Origin: Jeotgalicoccus marinus DSM 19772
GTDB lineage: Bacteria; Bacillota; Bacilli; Staphylococcales; Salinicoccaceae
Reading direction: 5' to 3'
Length of the DNA: 64,000 nt
NCBI RefSeq assembly: GCF_000425825.1
Contig: NZ_KE384460.1
Span: forward strand, 148,779 to 212,778
A program made the translations under genes and the position numbers. Position 1 is the stretch's first letter. The number at the start of each line of letters is the position of its first letter. Of this stretch, positions 25,197 through 33,733 are shown piece by piece. The notes below the pieces were generated by a model, which had not been told where the DNA came from, made no database searches, and saw nothing but the letters and a program-made list of their open reading frames with translations.

Positions 25197-26156
25197 ATGG
25201 AATGGATTTTATTAGTTATTGGCTTTTTACTTTTGATAAAAGGTGCTGACTTTTTTGTCGATGGCGCCTCTTCTATAGCAGAAAAGCTACATATCTCACC
25301 AATGGTAGTTGGTTTAACCATTGTTGCATTTGGCACTAGTGCACCTGAGGCTGTAGTAAGTATCATTGCAGCATTAGAAGGAAATGGAGATATGGTATTA
25401 GGGAATATAATTGGAAGTAACATCATCAATATCACACTTTTACTCGGCATCACTGCCTTAGTGTCTACTTTAATTATTGATAGACAGACAAGTACAAGAG
25501 AGTTACCTTACTCTTTAATCGCGGCAGGTCTATTATTGATTCTAATGTCAGATGCCATTCTATTTTCTAGTGCCACAAACGTTGTCAGTAGAGTAGATGG
25601 TATTATTCTACTAGTTGGTATTGTACTATTTATTTTTTATATTCTTATTAAGACAAAACGCTCCAAACATTTAAAAGAAGAAAGTAGTACGGATGATAGT
25701 AAGAATATGTCTTGGCTAAAAAGCATCGTCTTATTTGTTATTGGTTTAATAGGAATTGTGCTTGGTGGGGAAATGGTTGTATCTAATGCGTCATCTATCG
25801 CAATCAGTCTAGGTATGAGTCAAGCTCTCGTTGGTTTAACTATAGTAGCAATCGGTACGTCACTTCCAGAACTTGTGACATCGATTACTGCAGCACTAAA
25901 GGGCGAGGCATCTATGGCAATAGGTAACATTGTCGGAAGTAATATCTTCAATATATTCTTCGTTACTGGACTTACAGCAACGATTGAACCACTAAATGTT
26001 AGTGGTGACTTTATCATCGATGGATGGATACTAATAGCAGCAACAGTCTTACTCCTAGTTTTAGCTTTGTGGAGAAAGAAACTTACAAAGATAGAGGGCG
26101 TAATTTTACTAGTATTCTACTTAGTATATCTCACTTACATTATTTTAAGAGGTTAG
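25197..26156 (+). CDS. Calcium/sodium antiporter (CaCA family, YrbG-like)
   Basis: A 319-residue integral membrane exchanger. It has the two inverted alpha-repeats of the family: VAFGTSAPEAVVS with GNIIGSNIINI in the first half, and VAIGTSLPELVTSI with GNIVGSNIFNIFF in the second, around ten hydrophobic segments and a short cytosolic loop. It would exchange Ca2+ for Na+ (or H+). The ATG at 25197 is preferred over a GTG at 25188 because AAAGGAG lies 9 bases before it. A tiny ORF follows 21 bases later. Confidence 0.92.
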   Translation: MEWILLVIGFLLLIKGADFFVDGASSIAEKLHISPMVVGLTIVAFGTSAPEAVVSIIAALEGNGDMVLGNIIGSNIINITLLLGITALVSTLIIDRQTSTRELPYSLIAAGLLLILMSDAILFSSATNVVSRVDGIILLVGIVLFIFYILIKTKRSKHLKEESSTDDSKNMSWLKSIVLFVIGLIGIVLGGEMVVSNASSIAISLGMSQALVGLTIVAIGTSLPELVTSITAALKGEASMAIGNIVGSNIFNIFFVTGLTATIEPLNVSGDFIIDGWILIAATVLLLVLALWRKKLTKIEGVILLVFYLVYLTYIILRG

Positions 26157-26177
26157 TGAATTAAGGAGCTGACTTTG

Positions 26178-26237
26178 ATGCAAAGAGAAATTGCAGAGAA
26201 ATTTTCAACAGGTAGATTTAAAGAGATTAATACTTAA
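26178..26237 (+). CDS. 19-residue ORF, possible remnant of a SnoaL/NTF2-like gene
   Basis: AAGGAG (26163-26168) precedes an ATG by 9 bases, giving MQREIAEKFSTGRFKEINT and a stop. The pattern EIAEKFSTGRFKEI recalls the first helix of SnoaL/NTF2-like proteins, so this may be the start of a gene whose rest was deleted. It may also be a chance ORF or a real micropeptide. No downstream frame restores homology by eye. Confidence 0.3.
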   Translation: MQREIAEKFSTGRFKEINT

Positions 26238-26276
26238 AAAGTTAGTATTTATATGAGTCGTTTTAAAATAATAACG

Positions 26277-26308
26277 CCCGAGTGTTAGGCAAATGCCTAA
26301 CACTCGGG
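26277..26308. terminator. Strong intrinsic terminator downstream of folD
   Basis: A perfect 14-bp stem (CCCGAGTGTTAGGC with GCCTAACACTCGGG) and AAAT loop. On the minus strand, where folD ends, it is followed by GTTATTATTTT. On the plus strand the tail TGATTTATTTAT is weaker. Confidence 0.85.
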
Positions 26309-26321
26309 TGATTTATTTATA

Positions 26322-27173
26322 TTATTCAAATCCGTTGTGCCATTTAGCCGCAAGAAGTGTGTTATTTAATACCATTGTGATTGTTAATGGGCCCACACCA
26401 CCTGGAACTGGAGTAATGTAACTTGCAACTTCTTTTGCACTTTCAAAGTCAACATCACCAACAAGCTTATCGTCAACGACTGTGTTACCAACGTCGATGA
26501 CAATCGCTCCTTCTTTAAGGTCTTTACCTGAAATTAATCCTGGTTTACCTACGGCACTTACAACAACGTCGAAGTTTTTAAGTTGTGCGACCATATCTTT
26601 GGTACGTGAGTGCATTAAAGTAACCGTTGCGTTTTCATTTGTAAGTAATTTAGCAACTGGTTGCCCAACGATGTGTGACCGACCCACTACTGCCACGGTT
26701 TTACCTTCTAATGATCCTGTGTGTTTTAATAATTCCATGATACCAAGTGGCGTACATGGTACGAATGTACGTTGACCAGTATAAAGTCTACCAATATTAA
26801 CAGGACTAAATCCGTCAACATCTTTATGTGGTGCAATTGCTTCAAGTACTTTGTTTTCATCAACCTGTTCAGGTAGGGGTACTTGGACTAAGATGCCACT
26901 CACACTGTCATCATTATTTAACTCATCAATTTTTTGTAGTACTTCATCCTCCGAAGTTTCTTCTGGTAGATGTACAATTGCAGATTCCATACCAATTTTT
27001 TCAGCCGCTTTATTTTTAGAACGGACATAACTTAATGAAGCACCGTCATTCCCTACGATGACGACCGTAAGATTAGGTACAACACCTTGTGTTTTTAATT
27101 TTTCTACTTCTTCTTGCAATCCGGCACGATAATCTTTAGCGATTTCACGTCCGTTTAGTAATTCTGCAGTCAT
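26322..27173 (-). CDS. folD: Bifunctional methylenetetrahydrofolate dehydrogenase/cyclohydrolase
   Basis: Interconverts 5,10-methylene-THF and 10-formyl-THF, supplying one-carbon units for purine and fMet synthesis. The 283-residue length is standard. Motifs: the catalytic region [14 protein letters not shown] (Tyr and Lys), [47 protein letters not shown] (NADP site) and [23 protein letters not shown] precedes the ATG. In S. aureus this gene lies at one end of the purine operon; here it runs away from a lone purD. The terminator at 26277 ends it. Confidence 0.97.
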   Translation of the reverse strand: MTAELLNGREIAKDYRAGLQEEVEKLKTQGVVPNLTVVIVGNDGASLSYVRSKNKAAEKIGMESAIVHLPEETSEDEVLQKIDELNNDDSVSGILVQVPLPEQVDENKVLEAIAPHKDVDGFSPVNIGRLYTGQRTFVPCTPLGIMELLKHTGSLEGKTVAVVGRSHIVGQPVAKLLTNENATVTLMHSRTKDMVAQLKNFDVVVSAVGKPGLISGKDLKEGAIVIDVGNTVVDDKLVGDVDFESAKEVASYITPVPGGVGPLTITMVLNNTLLAAKWHNGFE

Positions 27174-27345
27174 TCTTAAACCCTCCTAAAAAGTTTCTCT
27201 ATCTTATTATCTCTAAAGTCATAAGAAAAAGCTATGAAAATACTAATTGTTTTATGACAAGAAATTAGTAGAGTGCAAAGATTTAAGATATACTGATGTA
27301 AAGTTCATATTAAGAGTCTGTAACAGAATTGAAAGGGGAATCACT

Positions 27346-28614
27346 ATGAACGTTGCAGTAATTGGCAAGGGCGGGAGAGAACATGCCATTGTCAAAATGT
27401 TGAGTAAATCAGACAGTGTCGATCAAATTTTTGCGATTCCAGGTAATGCTGGCATGAGAGAAATTTGTGAAGTCATGTACAGAGTATCTGAAGATGATTT
27501 TGATGCGATTGCCGGTATCTGCATAGAAAAACAAGTGGATTGGGTCATCATAGGGGATGCTAAACCATTATCATTAGGACTTGCTGATTTTTTAATTGAT
27601 GAATATGGTTTGACAGTGTTTGGTCCGAGAAAGTCAGAAGCTAGAATGGAAACCAGTAAAAGCTTCACTAAAAACTTGTTAAAAAAATACAATATACCGA
27701 CTGCGGATTATGAAATATTTACAAGTTATGAAAAAGTAAAAGCTCATATAGAATCGAGAGAAACACCGTTTGTAATAAAAAAGGATGGTCTATCTGAAGG
27801 TAAGGGTGTCATGATTGTTAAGAACACTCAAGATGGTTTAGAAGCGTTAGAAATGTTGACTTCTGAAGATAGCGAGCAATTCGAACCACTTATTATTGAG
27901 GAGTATTTAGAAGGTGAAGAATTCTCATTAATGGTATTTGTAAATGAAGACTTTTCACATGCCTTTGAAATTATTGCCCAAGACCATAAAAAAGCTTTCG
28001 GTAAGGATAAAGGACCGAATACTGGAGGTATGGGTGCCTATGCACCTGTCACACATATTAGTGAAACGGTAAGAGAAGAAACTGTCAAAACGATAATCGA
28101 ACCAACAGTTGATGCTATGGTAAAAGAGGGATTAAGCTATTTCGGAGTGTTATATCTAGGTGCTATGATTACCGATGATGGCGTTAAAGTTTTAGAATAT
28201 AATGCAAGATTTGGAGATCCTGAGGCTCAAGTGCTTCTTAATATGATCGAGAGTGATTTTGCATCACTACTTGAGGACTTAAAGGCTAAACGGCCCTTTA
28301 CAATAAAATGGAAGTCTGGATACACTGTTGGAGTCATGCTTGCAACTGAAGGTTATCCATACGAGTATAAGGAAGGCTTAGCCATTCAGTTTGACGATAG
28401 CATTATGGAACGAAGCTATGTTAGTGGTATTGCCCAAACAGAAGAGGGTGACTATATTTCAAAAGGTGGGCGTATCATGCTTGTTACTGGAACAGGGGAT
28501 ACGATTGAAGATGCTTTCAAGTCTGCCTATGACAGTATTAAAGAAATAAAATTTAATGAGGGTGAGGTCTTTTATCGTACCGATATTGCACATCGTGCAT
28601 TATTATCAAATTAG
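27346..28614 (+). CDS. purD: Phosphoribosylamine-glycine ligase, divergent
   Basis: An ATP-grasp enzyme of 422 residues that makes glycinamide ribonucleotide. Motifs: VIGKGGREHAI at the start, FGPRKSEARMETSKSF, FVIKKDGLSEGKGVMI (ATP-binding Lys), EEYLEGEEFSLMVFV, GPNTGGMGAYAPVTHIS, LEYNARFGDPEAQVL. Several spots differ from usual PurD: IIGDAKPL where GPEAPL is expected, METSK for EGSK and LSEGKG for LAAGKG. The catalytic core appears intact. The ATG at 27346 follows AAAGGGG; the upstream frame has no site. No other purine gene is near, although purD normally closes the pur operon. Function could have drifted. Confidence 0.85.
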   Translation: MNVAVIGKGGREHAIVKMLSKSDSVDQIFAIPGNAGMREICEVMYRVSEDDFDAIAGICIEKQVDWVIIGDAKPLSLGLADFLIDEYGLTVFGPRKSEARMETSKSFTKNLLKKYNIPTADYEIFTSYEKVKAHIESRETPFVIKKDGLSEGKGVMIVKNTQDGLEALEMLTSEDSEQFEPLIIEEYLEGEEFSLMVFVNEDFSHAFEIIAQDHKKAFGKDKGPNTGGMGAYAPVTHISETVREETVKTIIEPTVDAMVKEGLSYFGVLYLGAMITDDGVKVLEYNARFGDPEAQVLLNMIESDFASLLEDLKAKRPFTIKWKSGYTVGVMLATEGYPYEYKEGLAIQFDDSIMERSYVSGIAQTEEGDYISKGGRIMLVTGTGDTIEDAFKSAYDSIKEIKFNEGEVFYRTDIAHRALLSN

Positions 28615-28627
28615 GACCTGATTTTAA

Positions 28628-28663
28628 GGCATGTTTTCTAGTCAAAGGGAACATGCTTTTTTT
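28628..28663 (+). terminator. Intrinsic terminator of purD
   Basis: GCATGTT (28629-28635) pairs with AACATGC (28650-28656), followed by seven T. Confidence 0.8.
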
Positions 28664-28700
28664 GTTAAAAAAAGCATCCCTATAAATTATAGGAATGCTA
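28664..28700 (-). terminator. Minus-strand intrinsic terminator with no gene in front of it
   Basis: On the minus strand AGCATTCCTATA and TATAGGGATGCT form a 12-bp stem with one wobble pair and a 3-base loop, then seven T. No convincing minus-strand gene precedes it. The remaining 230 bases to 28931 hold no ORF with a ribosome site and no hairpin I can support; the sequence is very AT-rich. Confidence 0.6.
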
Positions 28701-28930
28701 GGTAAATTCAGTTTCTTTTTACATGAGTATAGAGTACAAAAATGGTATAATGACACATTGTAATCATTATAGCTCATATTTTCTTGCAAAACTTTTTGGA
28801 TATGTAGATATCAATTATATTATTTTCTGTTAATTAATATATATCCAGTTTTATAGCTTTTAAACACTAATATTGCATTAAATGAAATTTATGTTGATAT
28901 TTTATATACTGTAAGTCTAGAGGTGACCAC

Positions 28931-30190
28931 ATGATAAGTAAATTAAGAAATAGTAGTGAAGTATTAATCAGCTATGTATTAGGTGTATTTTTTATAGTTT
29001 TAGGTATTTTTATTTTGTTTAACACTGGTGCACTACGCGGTGAGGAGCAAGAAGTCAATGAGAATAGCATAGAGACAGTCTTCGATTTAATCAATGCCTT
29101 CTTCCTTGAAGTGTTAAACATGCTTTCAACAATGATTGGAGGCTTTCCAATTATCGGAGGAATATTAATTATTGGCTTTGGTATTTTTATGTTTAAGGTC
29201 GCTTCCTGGATAAAATCAACGACAAAATACGATGTTGTTCTGACATTTTTCTATTTAGGATTATCTCTAGGATTATTTATCATTACAACTATATTGATGA
29301 CAGAAGTATATGGCTTATGGGCCTTTTTATTCTTATTTGCTTTTATTATTCATCTATTATTTAGTATTTTTAATGAGTACTTAAATCCAGCACACCGTAA
29401 GGAACATTACATGATTATCTTGTTCTTCTATGGTATTGCATATTTCTTTACACAAAACTCAGTGTACTCAAATATAGAATCGACTATCACGCCAACCGAT
29501 GTCTTATCGATAAATGTATTCTTCGCCTTAGTTTGGGTGTCATCTTATATGGCCTTATGGGTCGGAGTGTTTTTATTGAAGTCCACGAACATACTAAAAA
29601 AGCCTGGTATAGAAAAAGAAGACCAGCTATCACGCTTAAATAAAAATCGTAAATCGCTTAACACGTCTAAAGTCGATAAGTACTTAGGCTTCTCTAAGAA
29701 ATTATATGATTTTAGAAATCGACTACTCGATAAATTGAAACAATTCTTTGAAACAGATCTACCTTCATGGTTTAAGGTGTCTTACTTAGAATTACTTCTT
29801 GGTTTCGTGTCCTTATTCTTTATTTTCTTAGAGTTCAACAATCGTAACGGTGTTTTTGTTGAAGGGTATTTCAAACTAAGTGATATGCAGACAATTTACG
29901 AATGGGTAAATCTCTTAATCTCACTTGTTTTGATTGTGCTATATATCTACTTTACGGTCTTGGTTTTACTGAGAAATTCTCATTACCATAGACAGATGAT
30001 CACCATCTTCATACTTTGGTTAAATGTGACAGTCAGTCTCTACATTACATTATTTAAAGACGTAGAACTTTCACTCTTTATTTTACCGTTCAATGTATTC
30101 TTGGTATTGATTCTGACACCGTTGTTAATCATTAGTATTTTTAAAGAATTTAAGGGAGGTCGAAATGATGCACGAGATAAGGAAGTATAA
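28931..30190 (+). CDS. auxA: Polytopic membrane protein, likely AuxA-like factor for lipoteichoic acid stability
   Basis: A 419-residue integral membrane protein with about eight to ten hydrophobic segments (near residues 11-31, 60-85, 93-115, 120-145, 158-175, 190-215, 288-307, 325-350, 358-376, 380-405) and a basic cytosolic loop (residues 220-275). No catalytic motif is seen. The call rests on synteny: in S. aureus the auxA locus lies between purD and ptsH, as here. From memory, AuxA and AuxB are membrane factors that stabilise lipoteichoic acid and affect beta-lactam resistance; an auxB candidate is at 51292. GAGGTGA precedes the ATG. It overlaps hutG by 26 bases, so the two are coupled. 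Confidence 0.5.
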   Translation: MISKLRNSSEVLISYVLGVFFIVLGIFILFNTGALRGEEQEVNENSIETVFDLINAFFLEVLNMLSTMIGGFPIIGGILIIGFGIFMFKVASWIKSTTKYDVVLTFFYLGLSLGLFIITTILMTEVYGLWAFLFLFAFIIHLLFSIFNEYLNPAHRKEHYMIILFFYGIAYFFTQNSVYSNIESTITPTDVLSINVFFALVWVSSYMALWVGVFLLKSTNILKKPGIEKEDQLSRLNKNRKSLNTSKVDKYLGFSKKLYDFRNRLLDKLKQFFETDLPSWFKVSYLELLLGFVSLFFIFLEFNNRNGVFVEGYFKLSDMQTIYEWVNLLISLVLIVLYIYFTVLVLLRNSHYHRQMITIFILWLNVTVSLYITLFKDVELSLFILPFNVFLVLILTPLLIISIFKEFKGGRNDARDKEV

Positions 30191-31061
30191 ATATTCTGGC
30201 CGTGTTGACACGGAAGACTTAAATGAGCGTATTCACCAACAAATTCAGGATTTTAATGGTCAAACTAAGGCGCCCGTCATTATTGGTTTTAGTTCTGAAG
30301 AAGGTATAAAAAGAAACAAAGGTCGCCTTGGTGCAAAAGAAGCACCGTTTAAAGTGAGAGAAAAACTATCATCATATGCTTATAACGATACACTCTATGA
30401 TGCAGGTACAATTATTGGGGATGAAGATTTAGAAGCCTCTCAAAAATCTCTTGCTGAGAAATTAGCTGAGATCTACGAGGTGAGTAGTCGCCCGATTATC
30501 ATCGGTGGTGGACATGAAACCTTGTACGGACACTATCTCGGTATAAGGCAGATATTTGATGGTAAACTTGCCATCTTAAATTTCGATGCCCATTTTGATT
30601 TACGAGATGAAAGACCGTCATCCGGTACAATGTTTCATCAAATACTAACTGCTGATAATGATGTGGATTATTATGTATTAGGGCTTCAGAAACAAGGAAA
30701 CACAAAAACTTTATATGATACTGCTGACCGCTTTAATGTTAACTACTATTCTATTGATGAGGTCAGAGAAACGGCGGCAGCTGATACTGTATTTAAACAA
30801 CTTCGAGATTACGATACAGTGATCATGACCTTATGTATGGATTCAGTAGAAGCGGCAACTGCACCAGGTGTAAGTGCAATGACGCCAAATGGTTATACAG
30901 CCATCGAAATTCATAATTTGATTGCAAAATTCTCAAAGCTAGACAACTTGAAAAGCTTTGATATATCTGAAGTTTCTCCACCACTAGATGAAAATGATCG
31001 AACGAGTGCACTCGCGGCAAGTATTATTTATAAATTTTTGTCTGTGAATCCGTTCAATTAA
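30165..31061 (+). CDS. hutG: Formimidoylglutamase (arginase/ureohydrolase superfamily)
   Basis: Would hydrolyse N-formimino-L-glutamate to glutamate and formamide in histidine breakdown. It is 298 residues with ureohydrolase metal motifs GGGHE and DAHFDLR. The third metal site reads LCMDSVEAATAPGVSAMTP, matching the Cys-Met-Asp form of staphylococcal HutG but with Glu where Asp is usual. GGGAGG precedes the ATG, which lies inside the end of the upstream membrane protein gene. No other hut genes are near. Other ureohydrolases (agmatinase type) are possible but less likely given NKGRLGAKEAP. Confidence 0.8.
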   Translation: MMHEIRKYKYSGRVDTEDLNERIHQQIQDFNGQTKAPVIIGFSSEEGIKRNKGRLGAKEAPFKVREKLSSYAYNDTLYDAGTIIGDEDLEASQKSLAEKLAEIYEVSSRPIIIGGGHETLYGHYLGIRQIFDGKLAILNFDAHFDLRDERPSSGTMFHQILTADNDVDYYVLGLQKQGNTKTLYDTADRFNVNYYSIDEVRETAAADTVFKQLRDYDTVIMTLCMDSVEAATAPGVSAMTPNGYTAIEIHNLIAKFSKLDNLKSFDISEVSPPLDENDRTSALAASIIYKFLSVNPFN

Positions 31062-31086
31062 GTTCAAACTTTTATAAAGTGGGTAT
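31062..31086 (+). promoter_or_regulatory. Sigma-B-like promoter before the 158-residue protein gene
   Basis: GTTCAA (31062-31067), 13 bases, then GGGTAT (31081-31086), an exact sigma-B -10 with one change in the -35. The start codon is 36 bases further on. It begins just after the hutG stop. Confidence 0.6.
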
Positions 31087-31121
31087 AGTACTTAATAGAA
31101 CTTTTAAAGGAGAAGATAAGT

Positions 31122-31598
31122 ATGTCTACGACGTTAACTAAAGAAGAAATAAATAATAGTGCAGAAGAAGCAAGAGAATTAGTTAGATCTAAGGCTAGAT
31201 ATTCTGCACTTGCTGCTGCTTTACCGATACCATTACTTGATGTAGGTACGGATATGAAGATGATGAATGAAATCAATGATAATATTGAAGAAATTTTTGG
31301 TATAGAACATGAAGATATCACAAAATATACAGACGATATGAAGACACGTGCAGCTGTTATGGCTTCGAGTGTAGTCGGTGAATTTGTCGCAAGGAAATCC
31401 ATCGGTTTTGCTGTGAATAAAATCAGCAAGAAACAACGAAAATCCAACGGCCAGTTTGGTATTATTCCAATTGCTACACAAGGAACGACTGCTTTAATTT
31501 CTTATTTCCTAATGAAAAAACTCGGTGATGATCACATTGAGAAATGCGTTTCGTATTTAAATGCACAAATTGTTGATGGTTCAATGCAAGAATCTTAA
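31122..31598 (+). CDS. Unknown protein with weak membrane-associating segments
   Basis: A 158-residue protein. Residues 25-45 (YSALAAALPIPLLDVGTDMKMM) are hydrophobic with Pro-Ile-Pro, recalling DUF697/EcsC-like membrane-associated proteins, from memory only. A second hydrophobic patch (about 110-130) is FGIIPIATQGTTALISYFLM. A Lys-rich stretch lies between them. AAAGGAG precedes the ATG. The sigma-B-like promoter suggests stress induction. It lies between hutG and ptsH. Function unknown. Confidence 0.7.
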   Translation: MSTTLTKEEINNSAEEARELVRSKARYSALAAALPIPLLDVGTDMKMMNEINDNIEEIFGIEHEDITKYTDDMKTRAAVMASSVVGEFVARKSIGFAVNKISKKQRKSNGQFGIIPIATQGTTALISYFLMKKLGDDHIEKCVSYLNAQIVDGSMQES

Positions 31599-31656
31599 AA
31601 ATATTGTAAAATGAATGTAATCAACAGATAAAATATCACCTAAAGGAGAAAAGTCA

Positions 31657-31923
31657 ATGGAGAGCAGGTCTTTTTTAATTATAGATGAAACAGGTATTCA
31701 TGCACGTCCAGCTACAATCCTGGTCCAGACAGCAACTAAATTTGAGTCGGACATCGAACTCGAATATAACAGTAAGAAAGTTAATTTAAAATCAATTATG
31801 GGTGTCATGTCATTAGGGGTAGGTAAAGGTGCAGAAGTGACTATTTATACTGATGGCAAAGATGAAGAAGAAGCAATTGAAGCAATTTCAGAAACTTTAT
31901 CAAGTGAAGGACTGACTGAATAA
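31657..31923 (+). CDS. ptsH: Phosphocarrier protein HPr
   Basis: Carries phosphate from Enzyme I to sugar-specific EIIA domains; its Ser-phosphorylated form is the CcpA co-repressor. It is 88 residues. His15 lies in GIHARPAT and the HPr-kinase site Ser46 in [12 protein letters not shown]. Ser46 supports CcpA-type control, in line with the cre sites at 52163 and 55180. AAGGAG precedes the ATG, and the stop overlaps ptsI (TAATG). Confidence 0.97.
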   Translation: MESRSFLIIDETGIHARPATILVQTATKFESDIELEYNSKKVNLKSIMGVMSLGVGKGAEVTIYTDGKDEEEAIEAISETLSSEGLTE

Positions 31924-33647
31924 TGCCCGAAATTATTACAGGGAATCAATTGAGTGAAGGAATCGGCTTTGGAAGCATAATTATTTCAAATAAAGTTGAT
32001 GTTGAAATTACTAGAGAGAAAATAGCAAGTAATCAGGTTGAAACTGAAATAAAAGCATACAAAGATAGTGTTCAAAAAGCTCACGTCCAGCTAAGAAAGT
32101 TGAGAGAAAATGTAGGAGAAAATCTCGACGAAGATAGTGCCGCCATTTTTGATGCGCACATTATGATGTTGGATGACCCGGGATTCAATGAACAAATAAT
32201 CGAACATATCAATGCACTGAATAATGCTGAAAGTGCAATTGAGGCAGCAGGAAAAGTATATGTCGAGAAATTTGAAACCCTTGAATCAGAATATATGCGT
32301 GCTAGGGCACTCGATGTTAAAGATATATGTCTCAGACTGATCAATAACATTCGAGGTGTTGAAGTAACAGATTTGACGCATATGACAGAACCTGTAGTAA
32401 TCATCGCTGAAGAGCTAACACCTTCAGCTTCCGCTCAACTAGATAGTAAATATGTAAATGGTATCGTAACTGCAAAAGGCGGTATGACGAGTCATGCTGC
32501 TATTATTGCTAGAAGTCTAAATATCCCACTCGTCTCAGGGATTGAAGATATAGTAGAGAAGGTTACTGAAGGTGACGACATTATTGTAGATGGCTTCAGT
32601 GGAGATGTTGTACTCTCTCCGACAGAAGTTGAGTTCGCTGCCTACAGTGAAAAGCAAAAAGCTGAAGAAAGAAAGATTAAAGAATTACAGAGGTTAGTGG
32701 GTAAGGAAACAACAACATTAGATGGTATTAAAGTGAATTTATTTGCCAATATTAAAGGACCAGAGGATGTCGTTGATGTAAGTAACAACGATGCTGAAGG
32801 TGTCGGACTTTATCGTACAGAATTCTTGTACATGAACCGTATGAACCTACCCACCGAAGAAGAACAATACACTGCTTATAAGACGGTTTTAGAAGCTTCA
32901 GAAGATAAGCCAGTTATCATAAGAACACTAGACATCGGTGGAGACAAGGAGCTAGCCTACTTAAACCTACCTAAAGAAGCAAATCCATTTTTAGGTGAGC
33001 GTTCTATTCGCTTCCTGTTAAAAAATGAAGACATTTTTAGAACACAGTTACGTGCTTTAGTGCGTGCCAGTGTTCATGGGGATTTAAAAGTTATGTTTCC
33101 AATGATTACAACTTTAGACGAATTTAATCGTGCGAAGGCCTTGTTAATAGAAGAGAAAGAACGATTTGAGAAGGAAACAGATGAAACACTAAAGTCAATA
33201 TCTACTGGGATTATGGTCGAAACACCATCTGCTTCTATGATCAGTGACCAACTTGCAAAACATGTTGATTTCTTTAGCATAGGATCAAATGACTTAATTC
33301 AATATACGATGGCAGCTGACCGTCTCAATCACCAAGTGAGTGATTTGTATCAAACTTATCACCCAAGTGTTTTAGGCTTAATTAAAAAGGTGATTGATAG
33401 TGGTCAGAAGTATGATAAATGGGTTGGTCTTTGTGGTGAAATGGCATCAGACTATAAGTCCATAGCATTATTAATTGGTTTTGGTATTGATGAATTATCC
33501 GTTCCTTCAAAAAAAATATTATCGATTCGTGAGTATATTTCAGGTGTCAAAAAAACTGACATGGAGCATTTAGCTGAACGTGTATTAAACGTAGATAGCG
33601 GTGAGGATGTACTTTATTTAATAGAAGAATATACAAACTTAACTTAA
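31923..33647 (+). CDS. ptsI: PTS Enzyme I, phosphoenolpyruvate-protein phosphotransferase
   Basis: Transfers phosphate from PEP to HPr. It is 574 residues. The N-terminal HPr-binding domain is followed by the active-site His near residue 191 in GGMTSHAAIIARSL, and the PEP-binding barrel has GVGLYRTEFLYM, RTLDIGGDKEL, GERSIRFLL, MVETPSA and FSIGSNDLIQYTMAADR. All signatures are intact. It is coupled to ptsH by a one-base overlap and followed by a terminator. Confidence 0.97.
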   Translation: MPEIITGNQLSEGIGFGSIIISNKVDVEITREKIASNQVETEIKAYKDSVQKAHVQLRKLRENVGENLDEDSAAIFDAHIMMLDDPGFNEQIIEHINALNNAESAIEAAGKVYVEKFETLESEYMRARALDVKDICLRLINNIRGVEVTDLTHMTEPVVIIAEELTPSASAQLDSKYVNGIVTAKGGMTSHAAIIARSLNIPLVSGIEDIVEKVTEGDDIIVDGFSGDVVLSPTEVEFAAYSEKQKAEERKIKELQRLVGKETTTLDGIKVNLFANIKGPEDVVDVSNNDAEGVGLYRTEFLYMNRMNLPTEEEQYTAYKTVLEASEDKPVIIRTLDIGGDKELAYLNLPKEANPFLGERSIRFLLKNEDIFRTQLRALVRASVHGDLKVMFPMITTLDEFNRAKALLIEEKERFEKETDETLKSISTGIMVETPSASMISDQLAKHVDFFSIGSNDLIQYTMAADRLNHQVSDLYQTYHPSVLGLIKKVIDSGQKYDKWVGLCGEMASDYKSIALLIGFGIDELSVPSKKILSIREYISGVKKTDMEHLAERVLNVDSGEDVLYLIEEYTNLT

Positions 33648-33671
33648 AATTAAATATTATATTGTAAACTG

Positions 33672-33701
33672 GACATGCAGAGGAGACTGCATGTCTTTTT
33701 T
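33672..33701 (+). terminator. Intrinsic terminator of ptsHI
   Basis: GACATGCAG and CTGCATGTC form a 9-bp stem with a 6-base loop followed by six T. Confidence 0.92.
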
Positions 33702-33733
33702 AAAACATAAAAATTTATACAACGAGGTGCGAT

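Noticed and set aside
28553-28789. A minus-strand ORF of 78 codons at the end of purD
   Set aside because: It runs through both terminator hairpins and overlaps the purD 3' end; no ribosome site or protein-like composition.
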